Positions 16,941-25,178 of a stretch of 64,000 nucleotides of DNA are shown piece after piece. This stretch comes from Carboxydocella thermautotrophica (GTDB taxonomy: Bacteria > Bacillota > GCA-003054495 > Carboxydocellales > Carboxydocellaceae). The translations under genes were made by a program, and so were the position numbers. Numbering within the stretch: the stretch's first letter is position 1; every line of letters begins with the position of its first letter. The stretch is from NCBI GenBank assembly GCA_003054495.1, contig CP028514.1, positions 1,217,501-1,281,500 on the forward strand, given 5' to 3'. The notes beneath the pieces were generated by a model. The model did not search any database. It was given only the letters and a program-made list of their open reading frames with translations, and was not told where the DNA came from.

Positions 16941-17525
16941 GTGGATTTTTATCAATTTGCCCGAATGCTTTGTCGGTCTTATTTACGGTTTGTTAGGTGC
17001 TGGAAAGTGGAAGGGGAAAAGAATCTACCGGTAGAGGGACCAGTAATTATTGCTGCTAACCATGTCAGCAATCTGGATCCGGTCGTAGTAGGCTGTGCCT
17101 TTGATCGGAAGGTAAGCTATTTGGCCAAGGAAGAATTGTTTCAGGTCCCGGTACTTAGCTGGATTATTCGGCATCTGGGCGCTTTTCCTGTAAAGAGAGG
17201 TACAGGTGACCGGGGAGCGATCAGAGCGGCTCTGGATGTCCTGGAGAAGGGGGACTGTTTTGGCATTTTTCCGGAAGGTACGCGCAGTAAAGATGGCAAT
17301 TTACAACAGCCCAAACTGGGAGTGGCTATGTTGGCTGCTAAGACAGGGGCTCCTGTATTGCCAGTGGCCTTAATCAACACCCAGCGTTTACTGGCTCCCA
17401 TTACTGTTCGCGTGGGTCAGGTGATTAAACCGCCCTGGCCAGCAGGCAGCAAGGTAAGCAAAGAGGAACTGGAGGCATTTGCCCAGCAGATAATGGCTGA
17501 AATTAAGAGGTTAAGGGAAAAATAA
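16941..17525 (+). CDS. plsC: 1-acyl-sn-glycerol-3-phosphate acyltransferase
   Basis: This 194-residue protein acylates lysophosphatidic acid to phosphatidic acid at the membrane. The catalytic HX4D motif is in NHVSNLDPV near residue 35, and the acceptor-binding FPEGTRS is near residue 113. It starts with GTG at 16941, one base after cmk. PlsY, for the preceding acylation, and GpsA are encoded at 30.4-32.0 kb. Confidence 0.92.
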   Translation: MDFYQFARMLCRSYLRFVRCWKVEGEKNLPVEGPVIIAANHVSNLDPVVVGCAFDRKVSYLAKEELFQVPVLSWIIRHLGAFPVKRGTGDRGAIRAALDVLEKGDCFGIFPEGTRSKDGNLQQPKLGVAMLAAKTGAPVLPVALINTQRLLAPITVRVGQVIKPPWPAGSKVSKEELEAFAQQIMAEIKRLREK

Positions 17526-17622
17526 CATTTTTTTTAAGCAAATGCAGGACTTTTCTGACGAAAATAGAATAATTTGAGGTAATGGACAAACAATTATACT
17601 TACAGAACCAGGGGTGAACAGG

Positions 17623-19551
17623 TTGGAAATTATCTTAGCCCGCGCTGCCGGTTACTGTTTCGGAGTGAAACGAGCCATCCAGGTGGCTGAAGCAGCAGCC
17701 CGGGAAACTGGCAGTCAAATATACACTTATGGACCGTTAATTCATAACCGGCAGGCTGTTGCCAAACTGGAAGAACAGGGAATAAAAGTTATCGAAAATT
17801 TGGATTCTGCTGCTGGTGAAGTGGTGATTATCCGTTCCCATGGAGTGGGCCCGGAGATTCTAAATAAGGCTGAAGAGTTGAAGATAAAGCTAGTTGATGC
17901 TACCTGCCCTTTTGTCAAAAAGGCCCAGGAAATTGCTCGTTCTTTACAAGCAGATGGATATACTGTTATCGTGGTAGGAGAAGCCGAACATCCGGAAGTT
18001 AAGGGCATCATCGGTTGGACCGAAGGCAAAGGGATTGTAGTTCAGCAACCGGAAGATCTTCAACTGATTAAGCCAGGGAAAAAAATTGGCGTTCTGGCTC
18101 AAACCACACAGCCTTTAGCCAGATTGCAGGCGGTAGTTAAAGAATTGCTGACTTTTGGCCGGGAAGTAAGGGTTTTTAACACCATCTGCCACGCTACGGA
18201 AGAAAGACAACAGGCGGCACGGGAATTAGCAAGCCAGGTGGAAGTTATGCTGGTTGTAGGTGGTGCTCATAGTGCCAATACTCAAAAACTAGCAGCCATC
18301 TGCCGGGAATCAGGCGCCACCACCTATGCGATTGAAACTGCTGCTGAGATTCAAACCGACTGGTTTAAAGGTGTAGATAAGGTCGGTATAACTGCAGGTG
18401 CTTCTACACCTGACTGGATCATAGAGGAGGTTGTCAAGAAAATGACCGATATACGTCAGAACGAACAGACAGAACAAAATCCCCAGGATATGGAGCAGCT
18501 GCTCAATGAGGCTCTGGAATTCCAAAGGGTTAGCCGGGGGCAAAAGTTAAAAGGCACTGTGGTGTCTGTAAGTGACGATGAAGTCCTGGTGGATATAGGA
18601 GCCAAATCAGAAGCTGTCGTTCCCTTAAGGGAACTGACCTGTTGTCCGGTGGAATCCGCCAGAGAATATGTAAAACCTGGGGATGAAATTGAGGTAGTAG
18701 TACTAAAGGTTGAGGATATGGAAGGGCGGATCGTCTGTTCTAAACAAAAAGCTGATGCCATGAAGGCTATGAATACCCTGGAAGAAGCCTACAAAACCGG
18801 ACAAAAAGTAACCGGTCGGGTGGCTGAAGTAATTAAAGGCGGGTTACTGGTAGATCTGGGAGTAAGAGCATTTTTGCCGGCCTCTCATGTTGATGTTCGT
18901 TATGTGGAAAATCTAGAAAAATATGTTGGTCAGGAAGTTGCTGTCAAAATAATTGAATTTAACCGGCAGAAAGCCAGAGTAGTGGTCAGCCGGAAAGCAG
19001 TGATTGAGGAAGAACAGCTGCAGAAGAAGACGAATGCACTGGCTACTCTTGCTCCTGGACAAATCGTGAAAGGAAAGGTACGCCGTATTACTTCTTTTGG
19101 AGCTTTCGTAGATCTGGGAGGAATAGATGGTTTACTGCATATTTCTGAATTAGCCTGGCATCATGTAGATCACCCTGCTGAAGTGATCAGAGAAGGGGAA
19201 GAAATTGAGGTAAAAATACTGGATATAGATCAGGCCAATGAAAAGATATCTTTAAGTCGGCGTCAGGTTTTACCCAGTCCCTGGGAAACAGTAGAGAAAA
19301 AATACCCCGTTGGCTCCATTGTAAAAGGGAAAGTGGTGCGGTTAGTTCCTTTTGGGGCCTTTGTAGAGTTAGAACCGGGAGTAGATGGTTTGATTCACCT
19401 TTCTCAGCTGGCGGATAGGAGGGTGGCCAAAGCTGACGAAGTGGTACAGCCAGGTCAGGAAGTCTTAGTAAAGGTTATTGACGTAAAATCTGATGAGAAG
19501 CGTATCAGTTTATCCTTAAAAGAGGCTCAGGGAGTTGTTCCTGAGGCATAA
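17623..19551 (+). CDS. ispH: IspH (HMBPP reductase) fused to ribosomal protein S1 domains
   Basis: About 642 residues. Residues 1-280 are IspH, the iron-sulfur enzyme that makes IPP and DMAPP in the last MEP-pathway step. It has GYCFGVKRAI with the first cluster Cys, DATCPFVKK and FNTICHAT. The rest contains four S1 RNA-binding domains, beginning at GQKLKGTVVSV, GQKVTGRVAEV, GQIVKGKVRRI and GSIVKGKVVRL. This fusion is common in Clostridia. TTG at 17623 is preferred, 7 nt after AGGGGTG; GTG at 17614 would place the SD on the start. Type 2 IPP isomerase at 23.7 kb belongs to the same pathway. Confidence 0.95.
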   Translation: MEIILARAAGYCFGVKRAIQVAEAAARETGSQIYTYGPLIHNRQAVAKLEEQGIKVIENLDSAAGEVVIIRSHGVGPEILNKAEELKIKLVDATCPFVKKAQEIARSLQADGYTVIVVGEAEHPEVKGIIGWTEGKGIVVQQPEDLQLIKPGKKIGVLAQTTQPLARLQAVVKELLTFGREVRVFNTICHATEERQQAARELASQVEVMLVVGGAHSANTQKLAAICRESGATTYAIETAAEIQTDWFKGVDKVGITAGASTPDWIIEEVVKKMTDIRQNEQTEQNPQDMEQLLNEALEFQRVSRGQKLKGTVVSVSDDEVLVDIGAKSEAVVPLRELTCCPVESAREYVKPGDEIEVVVLKVEDMEGRIVCSKQKADAMKAMNTLEEAYKTGQKVTGRVAEVIKGGLLVDLGVRAFLPASHVDVRYVENLEKYVGQEVAVKIIEFNRQKARVVVSRKAVIEEEQLQKKTNALATLAPGQIVKGKVRRITSFGAFVDLGGIDGLLHISELAWHHVDHPAEVIREGEEIEVKILDIDQANEKISLSRRQVLPSPWETVEKKYPVGSIVKGKVVRLVPFGAFVELEPGVDGLIHLSQLADRRVAKADEVVQPGQEVLVKVIDVKSDEKRISLSLKEAQGVVPEA

Positions 19552-19563
19552 TTTGATTGATGC

Positions 19564-19597
19564 AAGCATTGCCTTATATAAAAGGCAATGCTTTTTT
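19564..19597 (+). terminator. Terminator after ispH-rpsA
   Basis: AAGCATTGCCTT (19564-19575) pairs with AAGGCAATGCTT (19582-19593), then TTTT. It lies 13 bases after the stop codon. Confidence 0.92.
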
Positions 19598-19606
19598 AGT
19601 GACCTC

Positions 19607-19635
19607 TTGACAATTTAGTACAAATGAACTATCAT
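19607..19635 (+). promoter_or_regulatory. Promoter of the feo operon
   Basis: TTGACA (19607-19612) and TATCAT (19630-19635) lie 17 bp apart. A Fur-like box starts 15 bp further on. Confidence 0.75.
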
Positions 19636-19649
19636 AATTATAGAGTAAA

Positions 19650-19664
19650 TGAATATCATTCTCA
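19650..19664 (+). promoter_or_regulatory. Fur-like box before feoAB
   Basis: TGAATATCATTCTCA matches the 7-1-7 Fur inverted repeat TGATAATNATTATCA at 11 of 14 defined positions. It lies just after the predicted transcription start, so a bound repressor would block feoAB when iron is sufficient. The regulator is inferred. Confidence 0.65.
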
Positions 19665-19673
19665 ACGAGGTGA

Positions 19674-19910
19674 ATGGAGGTGGCCCATTTGGCACCACTG
19701 GATATGGTGAAAAAAGGACAGAAGGTAAGAATACATAGTATTAATAATCCGGTAGTTCGGGCCCAGGCTTTACGCTTTGGGATTAGTGAAGGGGAAATAG
19801 TGTCAGTTGAAGAAATTATTCCGGCTGGACCGATTATTCTCGGCCGCAAAAAACAGGAGATAGCTGTAGGCAGGCAACTGGCGCAAAAAATTCTGGTTGA
19901 GATTCTTTAA
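19674..19910 (+). CDS. feoA: Ferrous iron transport protein A
   Basis: 78 residues; a small SH3-like cytosolic partner of FeoB. KKGQKVRIHSINNP and the C-terminal FGISEGEIVSVEEIIPAGPIILGR region follow the FeoA pattern. ATG at 19674 has GAGG 6 bases upstream; TTG at 19689 with GGAGGTGG is an alternative that would give a shorter N-terminus. It precedes feoB by 17 bases under a Fur-like box. Confidence 0.88.
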   Translation: MEVAHLAPLDMVKKGQKVRIHSINNPVVRAQALRFGISEGEIVSVEEIIPAGPIILGRKKQEIAVGRQLAQKILVEIL

Positions 19911-19927
19911 GGAAAGAGGGAATTTCT

Positions 19928-21865
19928 ATGCATTGCCATCATTGTAACCTGGCACTGGATATCCCGCCTGGAGCCAGGAAAATAGTTCTGGCGGGAAATC
20001 CTAATGTAGGTAAATCGGTTTTTTTCAATGCTTTTACTGGAATGTATGTGGATGTTTCTAATTACCCGGGGACAACCCTGGAAATTAGCCATGGTCGGTA
20101 TGGTCAAGATGTGGTAATTGATACTCCTGGTGTTTATGGTATTTCCTCCTTTAATGATGAGGAAAGGATAGCGCGGGACATTATTTTAGATGCAGATCTG
20201 GTGATTAATGTTGTAGATGCTGTTCACCTGGAAAGAGACCTGTTTTTAACCCAGCAAATCATAGATACCGGTGTACCGGTGATTGTGGCTTTGAATATGG
20301 TTGATGAAGCCCGAAAAAATGGTATGGAAATTGATATCGATCTATTATCCAGAGAGCTGGGCGTCCCGGTATTTCCTACAGTAGCTGTTGAGAAAAAAGG
20401 CTTCAAAGAATTGCAGGAAGGACTAAATCAGGCTAGACCTGGATATATAGACCCCTGGCTGCAGGATAAACTGGAATGGATGACAGCCAAAGTGGGGCAC
20501 CAGGGAGAAGCTCTTTTAATTCTGGAAGGAGACCCAATTGTAGCGGAGAGAAATGGCCTGCCACCGGGAGATTTGCAGGAGGAAATATACCGGAGAAGAA
20601 GAGAACGGGTTAACCGGCTGGTGGAAAAAGTACAGCGGGAAACAAGCCAGGGTATTAGCTGGTCAACCAGATTGGGACGATGGAGTATCCGCCCGCTGAC
20701 AGGGATTCCCATTTTGCTATTGGCCCTCTGGGGAATGTATGAAATTATCGGTGTAATTATTGCGCAGGATGTTGTAGGGGTTACAGAGGAAACCATTATG
20801 CAGGGTTTCTATGAACCCTGGATTAGACAGGTAATTGGTAGTATTATCCCTGAACACTCAGCTCTGGGTACCATCTTAATCGGTGAATTTGGTATTTTGA
20901 CCATGACAGTCACTTATATTTTTGGGTTGCTTTTGCCACTGGTGGTGGGCTTTTATCTGGTCTTATCCATCTTTGAAGACAGTGGCTATCTACCGCGGAT
21001 CGCCACTTTGCTCGACCGGGTTATGACCAGCATTGGTCTGAATGGACGGGCGGTTATCCCGATGATTCTGGGGTTTGGCTGTGTCACCATGGCCACTATC
21101 GTCACCAGAGTGCTTGGTTCTGATCGGGAGAGACGAATTGCGACTTTCCTCCTTGCTATGGCTATTCCCTGTTCTGCCCAGATGGGGGTTATCGTAGCAC
21201 TGCTTTCAGGATTAGGTGCAAAATTTGTAATATTATATGTGCTGGCTATCTTTTCCCTTCTGGCTCTGGTAGGTACTTTATTGAATAAGCTATTACCGGG
21301 TAGATCTACTGATCTGTTAATCGACTCACCTCCCATGCGCTTACCGCGGCTGAGTAATGTAGTAAAGAAGACAGCAACCAAGTCCAGTCACTTTCTGAAA
21401 GAAGCTACCCCTTTGTTTGCAATTGGCGCCTTTATTATTAGCATTATGCAAATTACCGGGGCACTGGAAATGTTGCAGGATTGGTTGCGTCCCTTAACGG
21501 TTGGCTGGTTAAGTTTGCCTAAGGAAGCGGCAACAGCATTTATCATGGGCTTTGTTCGTCGAGATTTTGGTGCTGCCGGTTTTGCTTCCATGGAATTAAC
21601 CGCACTACAGAAGTTAGCTGGTTTAATTACGATTACAATTTTTGTTCCCTGTATTGCTTCTGCACTGGTTATTTTTAAGGAAAGGGGCAAACAGGAAGGC
21701 TTGATTATCTGGCCGGCTGTTCTAGTTATTGCCTTTTTGATTGGAGGTCTTACGGCGCAGCTGTTTAATCTAATGGGCCTGGCCGGAGGGTACCTGCTCT
21801 TCGGCAGTATGCTGGTTTTAGCCATTCTGTTAGGAAAGTTTCTCCCGCAGAGAGAGGAGGCGTAA
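19928..21865 (+). CDS. feoB: Ferrous iron transporter FeoB
   Basis: This 645-residue membrane GTPase imports Fe2+. The N-terminal G domain has G1 GNPNVGKS, the switch region YPGTTLE, G3 DTPGVYG and G4 NMVD. The remaining 400 residues hold the gate segments with DSGYLPRIATLLDR, GFGCVTMA and IPCSAQMGVI. It begins MHCHHCNLALDI, a short Cys/His cluster before the G domain that is not needed for GTP binding and may bind metal. A small Cys-rich gene follows 3 bases later. Confidence 0.95.
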   Translation: MHCHHCNLALDIPPGARKIVLAGNPNVGKSVFFNAFTGMYVDVSNYPGTTLEISHGRYGQDVVIDTPGVYGISSFNDEERIARDIILDADLVINVVDAVHLERDLFLTQQIIDTGVPVIVALNMVDEARKNGMEIDIDLLSRELGVPVFPTVAVEKKGFKELQEGLNQARPGYIDPWLQDKLEWMTAKVGHQGEALLILEGDPIVAERNGLPPGDLQEEIYRRRRERVNRLVEKVQRETSQGISWSTRLGRWSIRPLTGIPILLLALWGMYEIIGVIIAQDVVGVTEETIMQGFYEPWIRQVIGSIIPEHSALGTILIGEFGILTMTVTYIFGLLLPLVVGFYLVLSIFEDSGYLPRIATLLDRVMTSIGLNGRAVIPMILGFGCVTMATIVTRVLGSDRERRIATFLLAMAIPCSAQMGVIVALLSGLGAKFVILYVLAIFSLLALVGTLLNKLLPGRSTDLLIDSPPMRLPRLSNVVKKTATKSSHFLKEATPLFAIGAFIISIMQITGALEMLQDWLRPLTVGWLSLPKEAATAFIMGFVRRDFGAAGFASMELTALQKLAGLITITIFVPCIASALVIFKERGKQEGLIIWPAVLVIAFLIGGLTAQLFNLMGLAGGYLLFGSMLVLAILLGKFLPQREEA

Positions 21866-21868
21866 TTT

Positions 21869-22027
21869 ATGGCTCATGAATGTAATATTATCTCTAACAC
21901 CTGTCCACAGTGTGGTTTTAAACTAAAGGGTAATGAAATGAAGTGTCCCCGTTGTGCCAAAGTATTAATCCAGATTGGTAGCTGCAGTGGAGCCTGCGGC
22001 AGTTGCAATCAAAGGTCCGGCCAGTAA
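21869..22027 (+). CDS. Small Cys-rich zinc-ribbon-like protein downstream of feoB
   Basis: 52 residues starting at ATG 21869, 8 nt after GAGAGGAGG in the feoB tail. It contains eight cysteines: C5; a pair of CXXC knuckles, CPQCG (12-15) and CPRC (26-29); then CSGACGSC (39-46). The first two knuckles look like a rubredoxin/zinc-ribbon fold. The third cluster is extra. It has no membrane segment, unlike the known FeoB-associated Cys-rich membrane proteins, and is not an obvious FeoC. Position and cysteines suggest a metal-linked role in Fe2+ uptake; the function is unknown. Confidence 0.75.
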   Translation: MAHECNIISNTCPQCGFKLKGNEMKCPRCAKVLIQIGSCSGACGSCNQRSGQ

Positions 22028-22039
22028 GCCGGACCTTTT
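22011..22039 (+). terminator. Terminator of the feo operon
   Basis: AAAGGTCCGGC (22011-22021) pairs with GCCGGACCTTT (22028-22038), then a short T-rich tail. The stem overlaps the last codons and stop of the small Cys-rich gene. Confidence 0.8.
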
Positions 22040-22087
22040 GACTTTGGGAAAAGATAATAATACAATAACTTCAGGGAGGGGATAGAG

Positions 22088-22516
22088 ATGTTGTCGAAAA
22101 TATTAGTAGGTTTGGATGGTTCGAGCCATAGTTTTAAGGCTCTGGAATTTGCCCTGGAATTAGCAGTGCTAAAGCCAGAAATAAAACTAACTGCCGTTTG
22201 TGTTGTAGGATTTAGTCGGGATCTGGCTTTGTTTGCTGGCCTTTCCCCTGAACAATATAATGCTTTTTTAAAAGAGAAAGCCAGCAAAACCCTGGCCCAG
22301 GCAGAAAACATGGCTAACCAAAAGGGGATTAAAATTTCCACCTGTGTCCTGGAAGGGGATGCGGCAGAAATGCTGAGCAAATATGCTCGAACTGAGGGAT
22401 TTGATCATATCGTAGTTGGTGGCCGGGGATTGAGCAATATAAAAGGCATGGTCCTGGGGAGTGTCAGTCATCGCTTGCTTTATCAGGCACCATGTCCAGT
22501 TAGCGTTATTCGCTAG
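22088..22516 (+). CDS. Universal stress protein (UspA family)
   Basis: 142 residues with the Usp fold: N-terminal KILVGLDGSSHSFKALEFAL and C-terminal ATP-binding block VVGGRGLSNIKGMVLGSVSHRLLYQAPCPV, the G-2X-G-9X-G(S) signature. It therefore probably binds ATP. The gene precedes two fluoride-channel genes in the same direction with a 12-base gap, suggesting a joint transcript. Its specific role cannot be read from sequence. Confidence 0.92.
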   Translation: MLSKILVGLDGSSHSFKALEFALELAVLKPEIKLTAVCVVGFSRDLALFAGLSPEQYNAFLKEKASKTLAQAENMANQKGIKISTCVLEGDAAEMLSKYARTEGFDHIVVGGRGLSNIKGMVLGSVSHRLLYQAPCPVSVIR

Positions 22517-22528
22517 GAGGTGGCAATT

Positions 22529-22930
22529 GTGAAAGACCTACTGGCGATAGCTTTGGGAGGGCTACTAGGTGCTGTTGCTCGCTATGGTGTTAACCAGCTG
22601 GCACAGGGCTTTTCTATCATCGGTATACCCACAGCGACTTTAATTGTAAATCTGCTGGGTTCCTTTGGCCTGGCGTTCTTCTTGCAAAAATCTTTAACTA
22701 GCTGGGGGTTAGCTGCTCACTGGCGTCTTGGGATTGCAACTGGTTTTTTTGGTGCTTTCACTACTTTTTCCACTTTTATGCTGGAAAATGTTGCTTTACT
22801 TTTAAAGCACAATTACTTAACAGCATTTTCTTATCTTTTGATGACTGCTTTTCTGGCAGCAGCTGCTGGCTTTCTGGGCTGGTTTATAGCAGAAACTACT
22901 ACGGGCCAGACCTTAAGGGAGAAGGAGTAA
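22529..22930 (+). CDS. crcB: Fluoride ion channel subunit 1
   Basis: About 133 residues with four membrane segments. Family motifs are GGLLGAVARYGVNQ, TLIVNLLGSF and GFFGAFTTFSTF, with the Phe residues of the fluoride pore. GTG at 22529 is chosen, 8 nt after AGGAGG; GTG at 22520 overlaps the ribosome site. A second, different crcB follows directly, so the channel may be a heterodimer, as in Bacillus species with paired genes. Confidence 0.92.
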   Translation: MKDLLAIALGGLLGAVARYGVNQLAQGFSIIGIPTATLIVNLLGSFGLAFFLQKSLTSWGLAAHWRLGIATGFFGAFTTFSTFMLENVALLLKHNYLTAFSYLLMTAFLAAAAGFLGWFIAETTTGQTLREKE

Positions 22931-22934
22931 AGGA

Positions 22935-23300
22935 ATGAAAATGTGGCTGTTAGTAGCAATTGGCGGGGCCTTAGGGGCGCTTTCCCGTTACTGGCTGGGC
23001 AAGTGGGTTAATCGCTGGTGGCAGGGAGACTTGCCCCTGGGCACGATGGTTATTAACCTCTCAGGTTCTTTTGCCCTGGGGCTTGTTCTGGGTTATAAAA
23101 ATTATTTGCCATTAACTGTGGTGCTTGCTTTTGGTACTGGTTTTTTAGGCAGTTTTACTACTTATTCCACTCTTAATTATGAATTTATTTCTTTATTAAA
23201 ACAAGGTAAATATTCGATTGCCTTTTTATATATTTTCCTTTCTTTTAGCTTTGGACTGATTTGTGGATTTGCTGGTCTTTATCTTGCCATGAACTTATAA
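22935..23300 (+). CDS. crcB: Fluoride ion channel subunit 2
   Basis: 121 residues with four membrane segments; motifs GGALGALSRYWLGKW, TMVINLSGSFALG and GFLGSFTTYSTL. It differs clearly from the neighbouring copy, sharing only the family motifs. This fits paired fluoride channel subunits rather than a recent duplication. It starts 4 bases after crcB 1. No fluoride riboswitch is visible upstream of the block. Confidence 0.92.
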   Translation: MKMWLLVAIGGALGALSRYWLGKWVNRWWQGDLPLGTMVINLSGSFALGLVLGYKNYLPLTVVLAFGTGFLGSFTTYSTLNYEFISLLKQGKYSIAFLYIFLSFSFGLICGFAGLYLAMNL

Positions 23301-23313
23301 GGAGGTACGGGGG

Positions 23314-23757
23314 TTGGAGAGAATAGTGGTAACGGCAGCGGCTATCTGGCGGGAAGGCGAACTTCTGCTGGCCCAGAGACGGCCAGGCAGCCACCTGGCT
23401 GGAATGTGGGAATTTCCCGGCGGTAAACTGGAAATTGATGAGGCGCCGGAGGAAGGGTTAAAAAGAGAGATTAAAGAAGAGCTGAATATTGATATTCACA
23501 TATTAGGTCTGGCTACGGTAGTCTGGCACCGTTATGAAGATAGGGTTGTTTTACTACTGGTCTATCATTGCCAGTTGCAGGCAGGAGAGCCACAAGGCAT
23601 GGAAGGACAGGCTATTGGTTGGTTTAGTCCTAAAGCTGCGCTTGATTTGGAACTTGCTCCTGCCGATCGTACCATTCTGGAAAATATAATCAATGGAGGT
23701 CCGGGATTTGAACAACCAGCGTTCACAGCGCAAACAGGAACATATCCAGTTGTTTAA
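23314..23757 (+). CDS. mutT: Nudix hydrolase, MutT-like (8-oxo-dGTP diphosphatase)
   Basis: 147 residues. The Nudix box GGKLEIDEAPEEGLKREIKE-E lies near residues 37-57 with the catalytic REXXEE, and GMWEFPGGKLE is typical of MutT enzymes that clear oxidised nucleotides. TTG at 23314 follows AAGGAGGTACGGGGG. Its 3' end overlaps the IPP isomerase gene by about 50 bases in another frame. The substrate is inferred from similarity. Confidence 0.88.
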   Translation: MERIVVTAAAIWREGELLLAQRRPGSHLAGMWEFPGGKLEIDEAPEEGLKREIKEELNIDIHILGLATVVWHRYEDRVVLLLVYHCQLQAGEPQGMEGQAIGWFSPKAALDLELAPADRTILENIINGGPGFEQPAFTAQTGTYPVV

Positions 23758-24778
23758 GGAAGAATATAACCCGCATTATACCGGTTTTGAAGATGTTCAT
23801 CTGATTCATCAGGCTCTACCGGTTAATGACTGGGATGAAATTGATACTACCTGGTGTTTTCTTGATAAAATTTGCAAGGCTCCATTGTTTATAACTGCTA
23901 TTACTGGCGGTCATCCGGCTAGTGAAAAAATAAATAGAGATTTAGCACTGGTTGCTGCTGAAACAGGTATCGGCCTGGCAGTGGGCAGTCAGCATGCCGC
24001 TCTATATAATGAGGAACTGGTCAAAACCTATCAGGTAATCAGAACCGAAAACCCAGAGGGACTGGTTTTTGCCAATGTGGGGGCTGGTGTATCCTGGGAT
24101 TTAGCCCTTAAGGCTATTGAGATGATTGGAGCCCAGGGTGTGCAAGTCCATCTGAATGCTGCTCAGGAATTGATGATGCCAGAAGGGGACAGGAAGTTTA
24201 CCCAATGGCTAAACAATATCGAGCAGCTGGTAAAAAAATCATGGGTGCCTGTGATCGTCAAAGAGACAGGCTGTGGGCTGAGTCGGGAAACGGTTTTAAG
24301 ACTGAAGGAAGTTGGAGTGGAGTATTTTGATGTTGGCGGCAGCGGAGGAACGGACTTCCTTGCTATTGAAGCCAGACGGGCCCAATTGCCTGTTCGGTTA
24401 CAGCTGAGCTGGGGGCTGCCTACAGCATGGGCGCTGCTGGAGTGTTTGGCGGTTTGTGGGAACCAGGGTCACCTTTGGGCCAGTGGAGGTATCCTAACCC
24501 CCCTGGACTGGGCCAAAGCCCTGGCTCTTGGAGCAGAAGCGGTTGGAGTAGCCGGGCATTTTTTGAAAACATATCTGGATAATGGTCTTGAAGGTTTAGC
24601 AAATGAAATCAAGGAATGGCAGCGGCAGCTTAAAATAATCTGTTTGCTAACTGGCGTTTCCAGCCCAGCCCATTTAAAAGCTGCCGCCAAAGTGATTACA
24701 GGAAAAACCGCTGAGTGGCAGAAGTTAAGAGCTGGTGATGTGTATGGATGCAAAGCAATTTCTTCGTTCCATGCCTAA
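23708..24778 (+). CDS. fni: Isopentenyl-diphosphate delta-isomerase, type 2 (FMN)
   Basis: About 356 residues. It interconverts IPP and DMAPP using reduced FMN. Segments RKQEHIQLF at the start, FITAITGGHPASEKIN, VGSQHAAL, VHLNAAQELMMPEGDR, VKETGCGLS and DVGGSGGTDFLAIE define type 2 enzymes. TTG at 23708 is preferred, 7 nt after GGAGGT; ATG at 23693 lies before that site. It overlaps mutT and is followed by an overlapping rhodanese gene. It complements IspH encoded at 17.6 kb. Confidence 0.92.
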   Translation: MNNQRSQRKQEHIQLFKEEYNPHYTGFEDVHLIHQALPVNDWDEIDTTWCFLDKICKAPLFITAITGGHPASEKINRDLALVAAETGIGLAVGSQHAALYNEELVKTYQVIRTENPEGLVFANVGAGVSWDLALKAIEMIGAQGVQVHLNAAQELMMPEGDRKFTQWLNNIEQLVKKSWVPVIVKETGCGLSRETVLRLKEVGVEYFDVGGSGGTDFLAIEARRAQLPVRLQLSWGLPTAWALLECLAVCGNQGHLWASGGILTPLDWAKALALGAEAVGVAGHFLKTYLDNGLEGLANEIKEWQRQLKIICLLTGVSSPAHLKAAAKVITGKTAEWQKLRAGDVYGCKAISSFHA

Positions 24779-25091
24779 GGATTTTTATTTAATCAAAGCT
24801 GATGTACTGGCGGATAAAATAAAAAACCAGGAATGGCTGAAACAAGCCTACTTTCTGGATTTACGACAACCAGAAGAACATGCCCAAAACGGTTTACCGG
24901 GCTCTAAACAATGCTTGTTAAAGGATTTACCAGATCGGTTTCAGGAATTGTTTCCGGATAGAGAGCGGCCACTGGTGGTGTATTGTAATGGCGGGGTTCA
25001 GTCGATATATGCAGTGATGTTTCTGGTGATGCAGGGCTATAAGGAAGCCAGGAGTCTGGCTGGTGGATATAAAAAGTTTTTAGGTGGGTAA
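24738..25091 (+). CDS. Rhodanese-like domain protein
   Basis: About 118 residues; a single rhodanese domain. LDLRQPEEHAQNGLPGSKQCLL and the active-site loop VVYCNGGVQS, with the catalytic Cys, are visible, so sulfur transfer or persulfide handling is likely. It overlaps the end of the IPP isomerase gene by about 40 bases. The start is uncertain among GTG 24735 and ATG 24738 or 24744. Confidence 0.85.
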   Translation: MCMDAKQFLRSMPKDFYLIKADVLADKIKNQEWLKQAYFLDLRQPEEHAQNGLPGSKQCLLKDLPDRFQELFPDRERPLVVYCNGGVQSIYAVMFLVMQGYKEARSLAGGYKKFLGG

Positions 25092-25108
25092 TAGTACCCA
25101 CTTTTTTT
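25084..25108 (+). terminator. Terminator after the rhodanese gene
   Basis: GTGGGTA (25084-25090) pairs with TACCCAC (25095-25101), followed by seven Ts. It overlaps the stop codon and ends the accessory block. Confidence 0.9.
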
Positions 25109-25178
25109 ATTGCTGTATAACTGAGGCTGAATAAGGGCAAATTATGTTATGGTACGAGTAAGGAAAGGAGATGATATT

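Noticed and set aside
22028-22087. Fluoride riboswitch upstream of the crcB block
   Set aside because: The short segments before the stress-protein gene and before crcB 1 show no match to the conserved crcB-motif sequences or its pseudoknot.
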